Part shown: in pieces, positions 45,774 through 56,099 of the stretch
Numbering within the stretch: the stretch's first letter is position 1
How the letters are laid out: every line of letters starts with the position of its first letter
NCBI RefSeq assembly: GCF_030272615.1
Contig: NC_081407.1
Coordinates: 443,046,213 to 443,110,212, forward strand
DNA length: 64,000 bases
From: Cryptomeria japonica
Lineage: Eukaryota > Streptophyta > Pinopsida > Cupressales > Cupressaceae
Reading direction: 5' to 3'
The notes under the pieces: model-generated
The model's database searches: none
Told to the model about the DNA's origin: nothing
The model's input: only the letters and a program-made list of their open reading frames with translations
Position numbers and translations under genes: made by a program

Positions 45774-47180
45774 TGGTGAATAATGATGAACAACAGATAC
45801 CCCAACCAGTATTGAGAGGGGGGGGTGAATCAGTACAGATAAAAACTTTCTCAACAACTTCTCTAGTTAAAACAATACCAACTAGTTATCACCATTACTG
45901 AACTTAACCATGGCAATACTGGTTAAACACAGTCGACACCAGACACCATAAACTGATAAGTCTGATCACTTCAAATATGATCAATACTTGATATCAACTT
46001 CACCCATAAACATATGCATGTGGTATACTAGAAATACCATAACCCATTAACCCTACATGCATAATCTTTCAACCAAATAATTCATAAACATCACATGAAA
46101 AATGCATAACACATAACACATAGATTATTCACGTGGAAATCCAAATGGGAAAAACCACGGTGGGGATGAATACTCACAAGCTTGTTTTTCAACTCTTTTG
46201 AAGCCCGCCCTGTTAGGAGCCTAGTCCAGTTAAAGACTTTACAATAAGGTTCTGCTAGGAACCGATCCTGTTAGAGATCACCCGGTTAAGGGATGGATAT
46301 ATACCCTGTTAAAGGTTACCTCGCTAGAGGATTTAAAGAACTCAATGATCTTGAGTCACCTAGTTACAGGTTTTACAATAAGCCTGTTAAAGCTACCCGG
46401 TAAAGGGATTTTCCAACTGTTGAAATGATTAGAAGACAACAGGTAAAACTCTGATCTGATAACAGCACTACATGCCAAGGCAGATCCTTTTCATATACTC
46501 TACTGCAATCACACTCTGCAGTTTCCCTCTTACTGGTCTGGCAACTATCAAGTATCTCATCACTCGGATACACACACACACGACATTTGCCAACAACTTT
46601 TCAATAACAAACATCATCGACCTTATAGGCAACAGCTAGGTCGGTACCATAAACCCTAAACCCTAAGCATCTTAGGTTTACAACACAGGCGGTCCAATCC
46701 TGACCGTCCAAACACTTTGTATAGAGCATTACAATTTCAAATAGATCACAAGACAATCTGCATCGTTCATTCTTCACCGCACATGGGAATTAGTAACCCA
46801 TCACGCTCTCTTCTCATTCCACTAAGAAGAATGATCATTCCTGAGGTAGACTTCAAACGCGGTCGATCTTCTCATGCAAGATCCTCAAGAAAATCCTTCA
46901 TGTGCACAAGGCTAACGTGGCACCTCGATCTCATTCACATCTCTTAGCTAACTCATCACAGAGTATCATCGGTTGCCTCGCACAAGCTCGATCATCAAAC
47001 TGATAACCATAGAGCTAAGACTATCAACCTGTAGTCGCACTTAGTGAAACTCTGACACCGGTTCACTGCATCTCCTCATACCTTTTCATGTCAGTTCACT
47101 TGAACTTATTGACATCAATGACAACATACATTATCATCATATCAACATGTTGATCCATCATATGCTACTGATATCCAACA
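45774..47180 (-). mobile_element. Probable solo LTR of a Copia-type element
   Basis: On the minus strand the segment begins tgttggatatcagtagcata and carries ttgtcattgatgtcaataag near its start. Near its end it has the gtggtttttccca module and a ctgattcaccccccc-type block, all hallmarks of the LTRs in this window. It ends tattcacca. Flanks gaaac (45769-45773) and aaaac (47181-47185) may be a target duplication with one change. No internal sequence or second LTR was found, as expected after LTR-LTR recombination. Confidence 0.68.
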
Positions 47181-47204
47181 AAAACACGTGTTAGAATAGA
47201 TGAA

Positions 47205-47370
47205 ATAGAGAGTATGAGAGAGTAGGGGAGGAAGATATATATGAGGGTAAGGAATGGGGAGATAGAGATGGAGGGAGAGACATAGGGAGGGGAGAGAGAG
47301 GTGACAGAGAGGAGAGAGAGAGAGGTTACAAAGAAGAAAGAGAGAGGAAGATGGAGAGATGGAGAGAATT
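47205..47370. repeat. GA-rich tract, copy 1
   Basis: It contains gagtatgagagagtagggga followed by ggaagatatatatgagggta; the same text recurs at 54176-54220 beyond element D. Confidence 0.85.
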
Positions 47371-47434
47371 ATCAATACCACCATGCTACCCTCAACCCTA
47401 TCTACCCTAAACAATGTTCCATCAATCTTGTATA

Positions 47435-48245
47435 TGTTGGCAAATGCACACTCCAATGAGACATTGTAGGTGATTGAAGGTTTTGTCATTGATGACAACC
47501 TTACAATCCTATGACACCGGCAAGGAAACTCACCGACACCAGCAAAGTCAGATTCTACATCGGCACATAGACCATCGGCACTGGCAGTGAAAGGAAGCAT
47601 ATCGGCACAGAAGCCGACAGGAATTTTGTTTGTAATTTATTTTGTTTATTATTGTAAAATCATTGTAAATCGACTTGGCAAATTGTAAAATGACTCATAT
47701 ATATAAGAGATCATTGTAGAACAAATAAGTAAGCATGGAGGAATGTAATTAGGTGAAATAAGGCAAACCTATTATGCGAATTATAGGTTAAGGGTTTATG
47801 TATGAAGCAGAGCTATAAACCGGTACTGGATCTGGCATAGTAGATGCTATTTTGAAGTAGTGTAAGACATTGGATTTATATAATCCATTTTGTAAGTCAG
47901 TGAGACTTCCCATTTTTGTAATTTAGCAATGAGCTCTAGGCACTTGGCCTTCCTGCATGTGCAGGCCCCTCTTGTAGCAGTAATATTCTCTTATTGGCCA
48001 ATAAGTGAATATTGTGGGTCACAAATCCCACCGAGGTTTTTCCCACACCAAGTTTCCTCGTTAAAATACTGTGTTATGGTGTGTTTCTCATGTGGTTGTT
48101 GTTATCTTTGCTTACTGCATTATTTCTTGTTTACCGGTATACAATATTAATATGCTTTATATATTTTAAGTCAAAAAAATATTACAACCGGTTAGATACT
48201 GATTCACCCCCCCCCCCCCTCTTAGTATCTGTGAGAATCCTAACA
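47435..48245 (+). repeat. Element D 5' LTR
   Basis: Begins tgttggcaaatgcacactcc and ends gagaatcctaaca; 811 bases. It carries the conserved cattgatgacaacctt word and the accgaggtttttcccaca module. Confidence 0.93.
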
Positions 48246-48247
48246 AT

Positions 48248-48259
48248 TGGTATCAGAGC
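48248..48259 (+). other. Element D primer-binding site
   Basis: tggtatcagagc lies two bases inside the LTR, a perfect methionine-tRNA type primer site, as used by most plant Copia elements. Confidence 0.92.
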
Positions 48260-48316
48260 CTGGTCCTTTATTTTCAGAAGCCTAACAGCTTGAGGAAGAT
48301 CTTGACACCAGTAGAG

Positions 48317-48912
48317 ATGGAAAAATTGATGAAGCAATTAGAAGGAGCTCTCTCAGACTATGATGCAGAAAAATTGAAAAATATCAAACTTGAAGATGAT
48401 ATAAAAGCTGTACAGGATATTATTCAAGCACTTCAAGAAAATCTTACCATTTCAAGAAACAAGAGAAGAGAACTTTGTGAAAAGATGCAAAATGAGAATG
48501 ATGAAAAGGAAACTCTTAGTGATCTGATAATAAGCTGAAACAAGAAAACATGACAACAAAGAATGAGATGCAGGATATGACTATGAGATTTTGTAAATAA
48601 ATTGAAGATAGAAAGAAGAATGAAGAAGACTTGACTAGAAGACTGAATGATGCTGCAAATGAAAACACAAGACTTAGTTATGAAAATGATATGTTGAAGA
48701 CAAAACTAATGCATGCACAGAATGACTCAAATGAACTCATGAGACAAAAAGGTATCTTGGAAGGAGAAATGGCTGCTGCAAATCAACATAAAGAAAAATT
48801 CAAGAAAAGCTCAGAAGAACTTGGTGACTTGTTGAAAAATCAGAAACCTAATGGTGACACTAATGGTCTTGGCTTTGAAGTTGGTGAAATCTCTGGTACT
48901 GCAAACACATAG
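48317..48912 (+). pseudogene. Element D Gag-like coiled-coil region
   Basis: From the ATG at 48317 the frame reads MEKLMKQLEGALSDYDAEKL, with regular Leu/Lys/Glu heptads, and stops at 48536. After a shift it resumes at 48631 (MTRRLNDAANENTRLSYEND) and runs to 48912. The whole is about 200 residues of predicted coiled coil. It is collinear with 8984-8448 of element C. No Copia-type capsid motif is visible. Confidence 0.75.
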
Positions 48913-48939
48913 GATCATGGCAACCAGTAAGACAACCTA

Positions 48940-49451
48940 CTGCTTATAAATTTAATGGCAAATGCTTTAACTGTAACAAGTATGGTCATAGAGAAAATCA
49001 ATGTAGATCTAGAAATTATCAGAATACCAATACACCCACCGGTCAATGTTCAAAATGCAACAAAATTGGTCATAATTCTGAAAATTGCAGAATGATTGTG
49101 AGATGTTATGTTTGTGGAAGATTTGGACACTTATCTAATCAATGTAGAACACAAACCAGCATAGGTTATGGGAAAGCTATTCAGAAAAATAATGTAACTT
49201 GTTATGCCTGTAACAAGATTGGACATATTGCAAAATTTTGTAGAAGTAAGTCCTCACCGGTAAACAACAATGGTGCTAGTTTGAAAGGTAAAGAAAAGGT
49301 TGAAGAAGTAAAGAAGGAATTCTCAAAACAATGGATCAAGAAATCAGAACTAAATGTTGATAGGAATACTCCTCCACCGGTAGAACAGAGTAACACTCCA
49401 CCGGCACAAGAAAGTAACACTCCACCGGCAGGAGAGTCTTCATCTAACTAA
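48940..49451 (+). CDS. Element D four-zinc-knuckle protein part
   Basis: Four CCHC knuckles occur in sequence: CFNCNKYGHRENQC, CSKCNKIGHNSENC, CYVCGRFGHLSNQC and CYACNKIGHIAKFC, all with the cysteines and histidine intact. The tail is Lys-rich and then repeats NTPPPVEQS, NTPPAQES and NTPPAGES before the stop at 49449. The 119-codon frame from 49092 covers knuckles three and four; the first two lie upstream in the same frame. Nucleic-acid binding, probably packaging of element RNA, is the expected role. Four knuckles is unusual for a plant Gag. Confidence 0.82.
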
Positions 49452-49755
49452 AGAAAATTTCTTTGAGGGTTTGGCAATCAAATATGAAACATGTTGTTAT
49501 TCCCTTGGTTGATGGTGAGAAGTTGAAATTACTTCTATACCAGTAGATAAGTTAAGTGGTTACTTAACCGGCAAGCATTAAATGTGGTGGTTGGCAAAAT
49601 TAACATTATAAATCAATGTTTTTGGCTCCATTCTACTTCACCGAACATTCAAACATTCGAAGAGCATGAAAAATAAGAGCAAAGACATTTCGAGCAAAGT
49701 AGCAAAGCAATTCAGCAATCTATCATTCCTAAGGCAGAGAAAGGTATTTATAATC

Positions 49756-52700
49756 ATGGCATCTTCTTCTGTACCTGAATTCATAGCAAACCCTAATGTA
49801 GTTGAAGTAATCAAACGCCTTAGGCCCATATTTTAGTTAGTTCCTGAAATAGCTAAGAAGGATGATAATGTTGGTGCATTTTCTCAAATTCCCAAAGGAG
49901 TAGTTTTTGCAGAAGACCCTAGAATGTACATTCATTGTCACATAGAAGAATTAGGTGATGAGGAAATTAAAAACATGTATACGACTGTAATTTGTGATGA
50001 TTCTAGTAATGTGAAACCTGAACACAAAATAGTCGAAACCCTAGGATTCACTGAAATCCTCAGTATTCCGGAATTCCCTAAGGATGTTATAAGGATAGTT
50101 TTAAGCAGGGTTCATGGTGAATTTTTCTGGTTAGACTCAGTTCACAAAATAACTAAAGAGGCAGTAAAGGCTATGACAGGGTTACCCTCCACTGGTAACA
50201 GACCTGATAAGACAAAGAAGGTCTCAAATGACCTAGTGACTAACCTAACAGGTGCAACATCTGACAAGAGATCTTTAAGAGTGAATGATGTAACTGACAT
50301 CAATGTCAGATTCATTAGCATGATTTTAGGGTATAAAACAACACATGCAAACAGGTTAAACTCAGTTTCTAGTTTATGCATAAAGAGTGCTCATGATATG
50401 ATCAAGGATAATGCAAAAATAGATGTGTGTGAATGGTTGAAGGATGAACTGATTGATAATCTTGGAAAAATCAAGAAAGACAAAAAGAGGACATTTAGAT
50501 TTGGTAACCTACTTGTCTGTTTAATGCTGCACATAACAAATCAGGTTCCCGGTATTGGCAACAAAAAACTAGGTTTTGACATATCGGTAGGCAAATAACT
50601 GTCTGATTTACTGCACAACATGGGTGAAAACAGAGAAAAGAATATAAATGAGTACTTTCAGGCATTAAAGGCCCAGATGAATACTAGAGTCGGACTTTCA
50701 TAAGCAATTGTAAATAAGTATAAGGATGACATATGCTTTGTTATTAAGAAGGATGAGATTTGGATGGAAGTAGTTGTTCGGGTTCTTGAAATGGGTTATG
50801 AGATTGATGACAACATAATTGAAACATATGCAAAAGCCCTTCTGGAAGCACCTAAGGAACCAAAAGAAGAGGTATTTGGCAGTGCTAAGACTATTGAGAA
50901 TCAAATTCAATCAAAGAAAAGAGTAAAGAAGGTAGAAGCAATAGTAAGAAGAGGATCTAAGCAAGCAAAGACTATCAAAGAAGATGTACTTAAACAAACC
51001 AGTATCACTGAAGATGAGTTACAAGCACAACAACCTGAAACTCACCTTTCACCGGTAGCAACTTCTTCAGAAAGTGACATGCCAGCTGCATTTAAAAGAG
51101 TTGTGAAGAAAAGAGAAACTTCACCGGTATCCACACCTTCGCCTAGAAGAACCAGACAAAAACAATAGGCAGTAAGGCCCCCGGCTAAGAAGACAACTCC
51201 AAAGAAGAAAAAGTTAACACCAAAGAAAAAGGCTCAACAAAACATTGCTCCAATTAACAAACTACTAGATGAAATAACAGAGGATGGATAGTTGAAAAAC
51301 ATCAACAAATTATATGATACATTATCAGTTGATGACAAGGAGAAAGTTGAAAATAGTGTAATTCTACACTTGGATATCTATAAGAAATTTTTGATGCAAG
51401 TTGTAGATGAATTACCGGTAGAACTATTTAAGAGACTTGAAGCTAGAAGGCAAGCTGTTGTAGAGCTTGACAAGAAAATAAATTGAGAAACTAATTGTTG
51501 TTTATCATGTTAACTCACCAAAGGAGATAGATGATATGATCTCAGAGGCTAATCGGACAGTATTCTCAAGTGCACACTGGCATGTAGCATTTATGGTTGG
51601 TAGAGTAAATGAGGTTGCAGAGGAAACTGCTAATGCATGGGACATATTCCTTGTTGGGAAAGAAAAGCAGGAAGAGTATAGAAATCCTAAACCTATCAAA
51701 GTATATCAGAAAGATAAGGATAAGGGTAAAGGCAAGGTTGGTGGACCTCCGAGCATAAAAATAAAAGACAACTTATCCCCACTGCCTCTGAATACTCCAC
51801 CGGTAGCTACAATTGAAAGTCAACCGGTTAATGAGAGTATGGAGATACCACAAGAGGACACTAATCCAAACTCTAAGGTGTTATACACAATTGACATTGA
51901 TACTCAGAAAGTTAACATTGTGGTAGATAAGGACACAACTGGAAAGACAGATATGGCTAGCGAGGCACCGGTAACAAATAACACAGAAGGTAAACCGGAA
52001 GATGGTAACATAGAACAACAAGCAGAGCAACAAGCTCCATCACAGCAACAGGTTCACACAGAGTCAATACCACCGGCATCAGCTGAGCAAGACAAACCTT
52101 TGCTTAAGGAAATGGAAACACAAACTGACCTACCAGAGGTCACCACAAGCAAGGATATTGCTCCCACTGGCAGGATACAGAGTGTTGGCACTTCAACTGT
52201 AGGATTCAAATCAACTAATGTAACAGAAGTTCTTTTGGACTCCTTAAAGAAAATAACAGATTGTAGCTCACAAGCATACAAGGCTATAGATGATACAATT
52301 CCAATTCTGAAGATGATAGCTCCAAAATGTAATGTAGATAATAAATATTCTTTGAGTCAACTTGACACTTTGTCTAAGTATATTACTGAAAACACTATGA
52401 CAGTTGAACAAATAAAAGAGGAAGCATTCAAGGAGAGATTAGTGAAGGAAAAACACAAATTCTTTGAGGAAGAAATAAAGAAGTGTACAAGGCAGTTTGA
52501 CACACTTCTACCGGAATTATGTAGCACATTAAAGGAATTCAAAACTTTGTATAGAGATACTTGTACGACTAACTTTTTGATAGTTGATATAGACAAGAAG
52601 ATCAGCAAGATACAGGAGGAAATAAATCAACTAGCTGACAATTTCATTAACTCATCTGATTCATTATCAGTTTTTTAGCAGAAGATAACAGGTTTTGAGG

Positions 52701-52984
52701 AAGAACTAGTTAAGCTGGAAAGAGAAAAGGAAAGAATAAAAGGTAAGGCTAAGGATCTTAAATGGAGACTAAGTCCACAACTGGACTACCTCGCCACCTT
52801 AAGGAAAGAAATATCTAATGCCTTGGTTCAAGGATAGAAAACACCGGCAGAGCAAATGCAACATCTCACTGGTACAGTTCAGAGGATAGAAGCCACAATA
52901 AAAGACAACAAAAAGTTCATTGAGAGCTTGAATCTGGTTTTGGCAGATCTTTTTCAGATTATAACCAACCGGTTACAAGGATGA
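49756..52984 (+). pseudogene. Element D second protein, about 1070 codons, unknown family, broken
   Basis: It starts at the ATG at 49756 (MASSSVPEFIANPNVVEV), matching the start in element C. The N-terminal third is globular (ITKEAVKAMTGLPSTGNRPD, DINVRFISMILGY, TFRFGNLLVCLMLHITNQVP). Then follow a Lys/Ser-rich segment (51000-51250), a helical part (LHLDIYKKFLMQVVDELP), an acidic Thr/Glu/Gln-rich linker with repeated PPA/PPV words, and a coiled-coil tail ending FQIITNRLQG. Stops occur at about 49833, 50596, 50701, 51166, 51289, 52676 and 52837, with a frameshift near 51485. The longest open part is 51536-52678 (380 codons). I cannot assign a function; it is not a polymerase, protease or integrase by any motif I know. 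Confidence 0.75.
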
Positions 52985-53019
52985 AGATGGAAACCACACT
53001 CAGTTGACACTTTGACAAC

Positions 53020-53190
53020 CTTTGTCATTGATGCCAAAGGGGGAGTAGTGGTATGAGAAAAATCAAATAACTTAAGGATCATCTGCTCGAGGGGAGCACA
53101 CATTTTTGGTAACAATTTTCGGACTTCAATTTTTGGATACACTTCTGAATTTTTTTCATGCGTGTTGCCATCAATGCCAAAGGGGGAGAT
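53020..53190 (+). other. Element D purine tracts and LTR junction
   Basis: There are two copies of a very similar word: cattgatgccaaagggggag at about 53027-53046 and catcaatgccaaagggggag at 53169-53188, the latter followed by at and then the LTR. The upstream copy could be an extra plus-strand primer. Confidence 0.8.
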
Positions 53191-53989
53191 TGTTGGCAAA
53201 TGCACACTCCAATGAGACATTGTAGGTGATTGAAGGTTTTGTCATTGATGGTAACCTTACAATCCTATGACACCGGCAAGGCAATCCACCGGCACCAGCA
53301 AAGTCAGATTCTACACTGGCACACAGACCACCAGCACCGACAGTGAAAGGAAGCATATCAGCACAGAAGCCGACGGGAATTTTGTTTGTAATTTATTTTG
53401 TTTATTATTGTAAAATAATTGTAAGCCGACTTGGCAAATTGTAAAATGACTCATATATATAAGAGATCATTGTATAACAAATAAGTAAGTATGGAGGAAT
53501 GTAATTAGGTGAAATAAGGCAGACCTATTATGAGAATTATAAAGGGTTTATGTATGAAGCAGAGCTATAAACCGGTACTGGATCTGACATAGTAGATGCT
53601 ATTTTGAAGCAGTACAAGACATTAGATTTATATAATCCATTTTGTAAGTCAGTGAGACTTCCCATTTTTGTAATTGAGTAGTGAGCTCTAGGCACTTGGC
53701 CTTCCTACATGTGCAGGCCCCTCTTGTAACAATAATATTCTCTTATTGGTCAGTAAGTGAATATTGTGGGTCACAAATCCCACTGATTTTTTTCTCACAC
53801 TGGGTTTCCTCGTTAAAATATTGTGTTATGGTGTGTTTCTCATGTGGTTGCTATTATCTTTGCTTACTGCATTATTTCTTGTTTACCAGTATACAATATT
53901 AATATGCTTTACATGTTTTAAGTCAAAAAAATATTACAACCAGTTAGATATTGATTCACCCCCTCTCAGTATCTATGGGAATCCTAACA
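53191..53989 (+). repeat. Element D 3' LTR
   Basis: 799 bases, partner of 47435-48245. Ends gggaatcctaaca before the duplicated gtata. Confidence 0.94.
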
Positions 53990-53994
53990 GTATA

Positions 53995-54266
53995 CCTAGA
54001 TGGGAGAGAGAGGGGAGACATACATACAGGGGCATAGATAGAGGTGCCTAATGAGACACAGATGGAGTGGTATAGAGATGGAGAGAGGAGGAAGAAACAT
54101 AGAAATGCAAGAGAGGGAGAGAGAGAGAGGCTAGGAGGAAGAGGTGAGGACCTAGACAATGGAGAGAGGGGAGAGAGAGAGTATGAGAGAGTAGGGGAGG
54201 AAGATATATATGAGGGTAAGGAAGGGGGAGACAAAGATGGAGGGAGAGACCGTGGTTCATGGAAAG

Positions 54267-54308
<42 letters not shown>
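53995..54308. repeat. GA-rich tract, copy 2
   Basis: Degenerate gagagagg DNA with ggaagatatatatgagggta shared with 47230. It ends in about 23 ga units (54263-54308) that abut the LTR of E2. Confidence 0.9.
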
Positions 54309-54310
<2 letters not shown>

Positions 54311-55750
54311 TTAGGTCTCGGAGACAACTGAGAGGGGGGGGTGAATCAGTTGTCAAATAAATTCAAACCAAAAACAACTTAACCAGCTTAATGCTTAATA
54401 CCGGTAAACCAATTCAATATGTCGGTAGACAGTTTTAACAGTTAATTGCTATACCGGTAAGGATTAGTGCATGAAACATAAAGACAAAATCATCCACAAC
54501 ACATAACACCAATATTTGTACGTGGAAACCCTGTAAGGGGAAAAACCACGGTGGGAAACCTTACCCACAATCAGATGATACTACTGTAGATAGTAAGTGT
54601 ACATAAATGGGGTCTGCATATGCAGAAAGGCCAAGCGCCTAGAGCTCACTGCTCAATCACAAAATGGGAGTCACACTGACTACAATTGGATAGTTAAATC
54701 CAATAAGAATGTACTGCTAGAATTAGCATCTTCATATGCTGGATTCAGTACTGGTGTAGTTCTCATTGTCTTCACAAAAACCCTCCTTCAATCTTCAAAT
54801 GATGTCTGCGTGTATAGCTCTGTTTATTCTCGCATATACCTTCACACAATTCTTTTTCGCATTCCACCCTTGATCTTACAAATAAGATATTACATTTATA
54901 CCATAACCTAAGACCAATTTTAGTAGGTCGTCTCTACAAGATATTACAATAAAATTAATTTACATATCAATTAATACCCGATGCAACAACCGATTCAATA
55001 TGTTGGCTTAATGCATTTACAACAATAATAAGTCATCTTCATAGCGTGCCATGTTGATCTGGAAAAGATAAACCTGCCGATGTAACCTGGACCTATTTGT
55101 CGGTAACAACAAATATGCAAATGCTAATGTACCAATAAACAAAACACCAAGACAAAATGTCCACACAATGTCTTCGACATAACCAAGTGTTTTTCATATC
55201 ATTCCAAGTGTCAGTGATCATTATATCTTGCTGGTGTACTAGATACCAGTGACTGTGCATGAGTCACTTGCTTGCCGATGAATATTGTTGATTCTCCAAA
55301 GTGCCAAAGTTGATAAGTGTTTAGTAGGTGTTGAAATCAATGACAAAACCATACCAAAATACCAACAATCTCCCCCTTGGCATTGATGGCAACACAAGAT
55401 GGAAAAAACCATCAAAGTGCCAAAACAGAAATGTCAAATACCAAACACCAACAATCTTCGAAAAAATATCATAATTAGAAATCAAAATACAAATACAGAG
55501 AGTAATAATCTCTCCCAAACAACAATCTCTCCTCCTGGGAGCAACATGTGTTTTCCTTGTGTTTTTCCATACCAATCTCTCCCCCTTTGACATCAAATGC
55601 CAAAGTTCTTACCAAGCCAAGTTCATATACAAAATACCAATCAATTTAGTATACCAACTACTCCCCTTGAGAAGTAGCTTCCCATCAAAGCAAGGAAAAA
55701 GATTTCTCTGTTAATTTTGTCAGTTGATGACAATCATCAACTTCTTAAGT
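54309..55750 (-). mobile_element. Element E2: LTR and 3' stub of an E-like Copia element
   Basis: The 1059-base segment 54309-55367 is an LTR of the E family in reverse orientation: it begins tgttaggtctcggagacaac and ends aaaataccaaca. It is followed by the reverse complement of the E polypurine tract (atctcccccttggcattgat) and about 380 bases matching the E 3' untranslated region up to gatgacaatcatcaact. Beyond about 55750 the similarity stops, so coding region and other LTR are missing. No target duplication can be tested. Confidence 0.85.
55368..55392 (-). other. E2 polypurine tract and junction
   Basis: The complement reads gttgccatcaatgccaagggg followed by gagat before the LTR; one A is missing from the caaaggggg run seen in C, D and E. 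Confidence 0.85.
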
Positions 55751-55933
55751 GGATGTAAAAGACCTAAAATAGCATTCTTCAAACCCTAATTGTTTGCAAG
55801 TCTTCACTGTATGGATACATAAGCCATATAAAATATATTCAAAAATTACCTGCTTGCAAGTCTTTACTATATGGATACATAGTCTATATATTTGTATGCC
55901 TAAAAGAAAGCTTTGAAAATGTTTTTGGTGTAC

Positions 55934-56019
55934 CTTTTCCTGGCCTTTACAACCTGCATGCCCATCCAGCGATTGAGAAAACAGTATAACAGAGAAGTAA
56001 CGACCACCCATCCAAATCG
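55934..56019 (-). pseudogene. MGST3-like N-terminal exon (partial copy)
   Basis: On the minus strand the frame reads RFGWVVVTSLLYCFLNRWMG and then MQVVKARK. This matches the first membrane helix and the following basic loop of plant MGST3, a MAPEG-family enzyme of the endoplasmic reticulum membrane that conjugates glutathione or reduces lipid peroxides. A good donor follows (ggaaaag then gtacacc, phase 2). The 5' boundary is uncertain: the frame is open to an ATG at 56091, but the N-terminus so obtained (MKPFEVRNCLIICLWISN) is not MGST-like, and an ATG near 56026 is in another frame. The downstream exons are not found to the left; E2 begins 180 bases into the intron. Probably a disrupted or decayed duplicate of the gene at 63518. 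Confidence 0.68.
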
Positions 56020-56099
56020 ACTGCCATTCTGCTTCCTGTTTGAAATCCACAGGCATATTATGAGACAGTTCCTGACCTCGAACGGTTTCACATAAACTC

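Larger units (their letters stand above)
47435..53989 (+). mobile_element. Element D: non-autonomous LTR element, sister of C
   Basis: LTRs are 47435-48245 and 53191-53989, with a perfect target duplication gtata at 47430-47434 and 53990-53994. Interior order: primer site, coiled-coil Gag-like region, four zinc knuckles, long second protein (49756-52984), two purine tracts, 3' LTR. No protease, integrase, reverse transcriptase or RNase H motif was found in any frame. The similarity to element C (opposite orientation, about 38 kb to the left) extends through LTRs and coding regions. The two LTRs differ at about 15 of the first 215 bases by my count, so it looks older than E. Confidence 0.92.
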
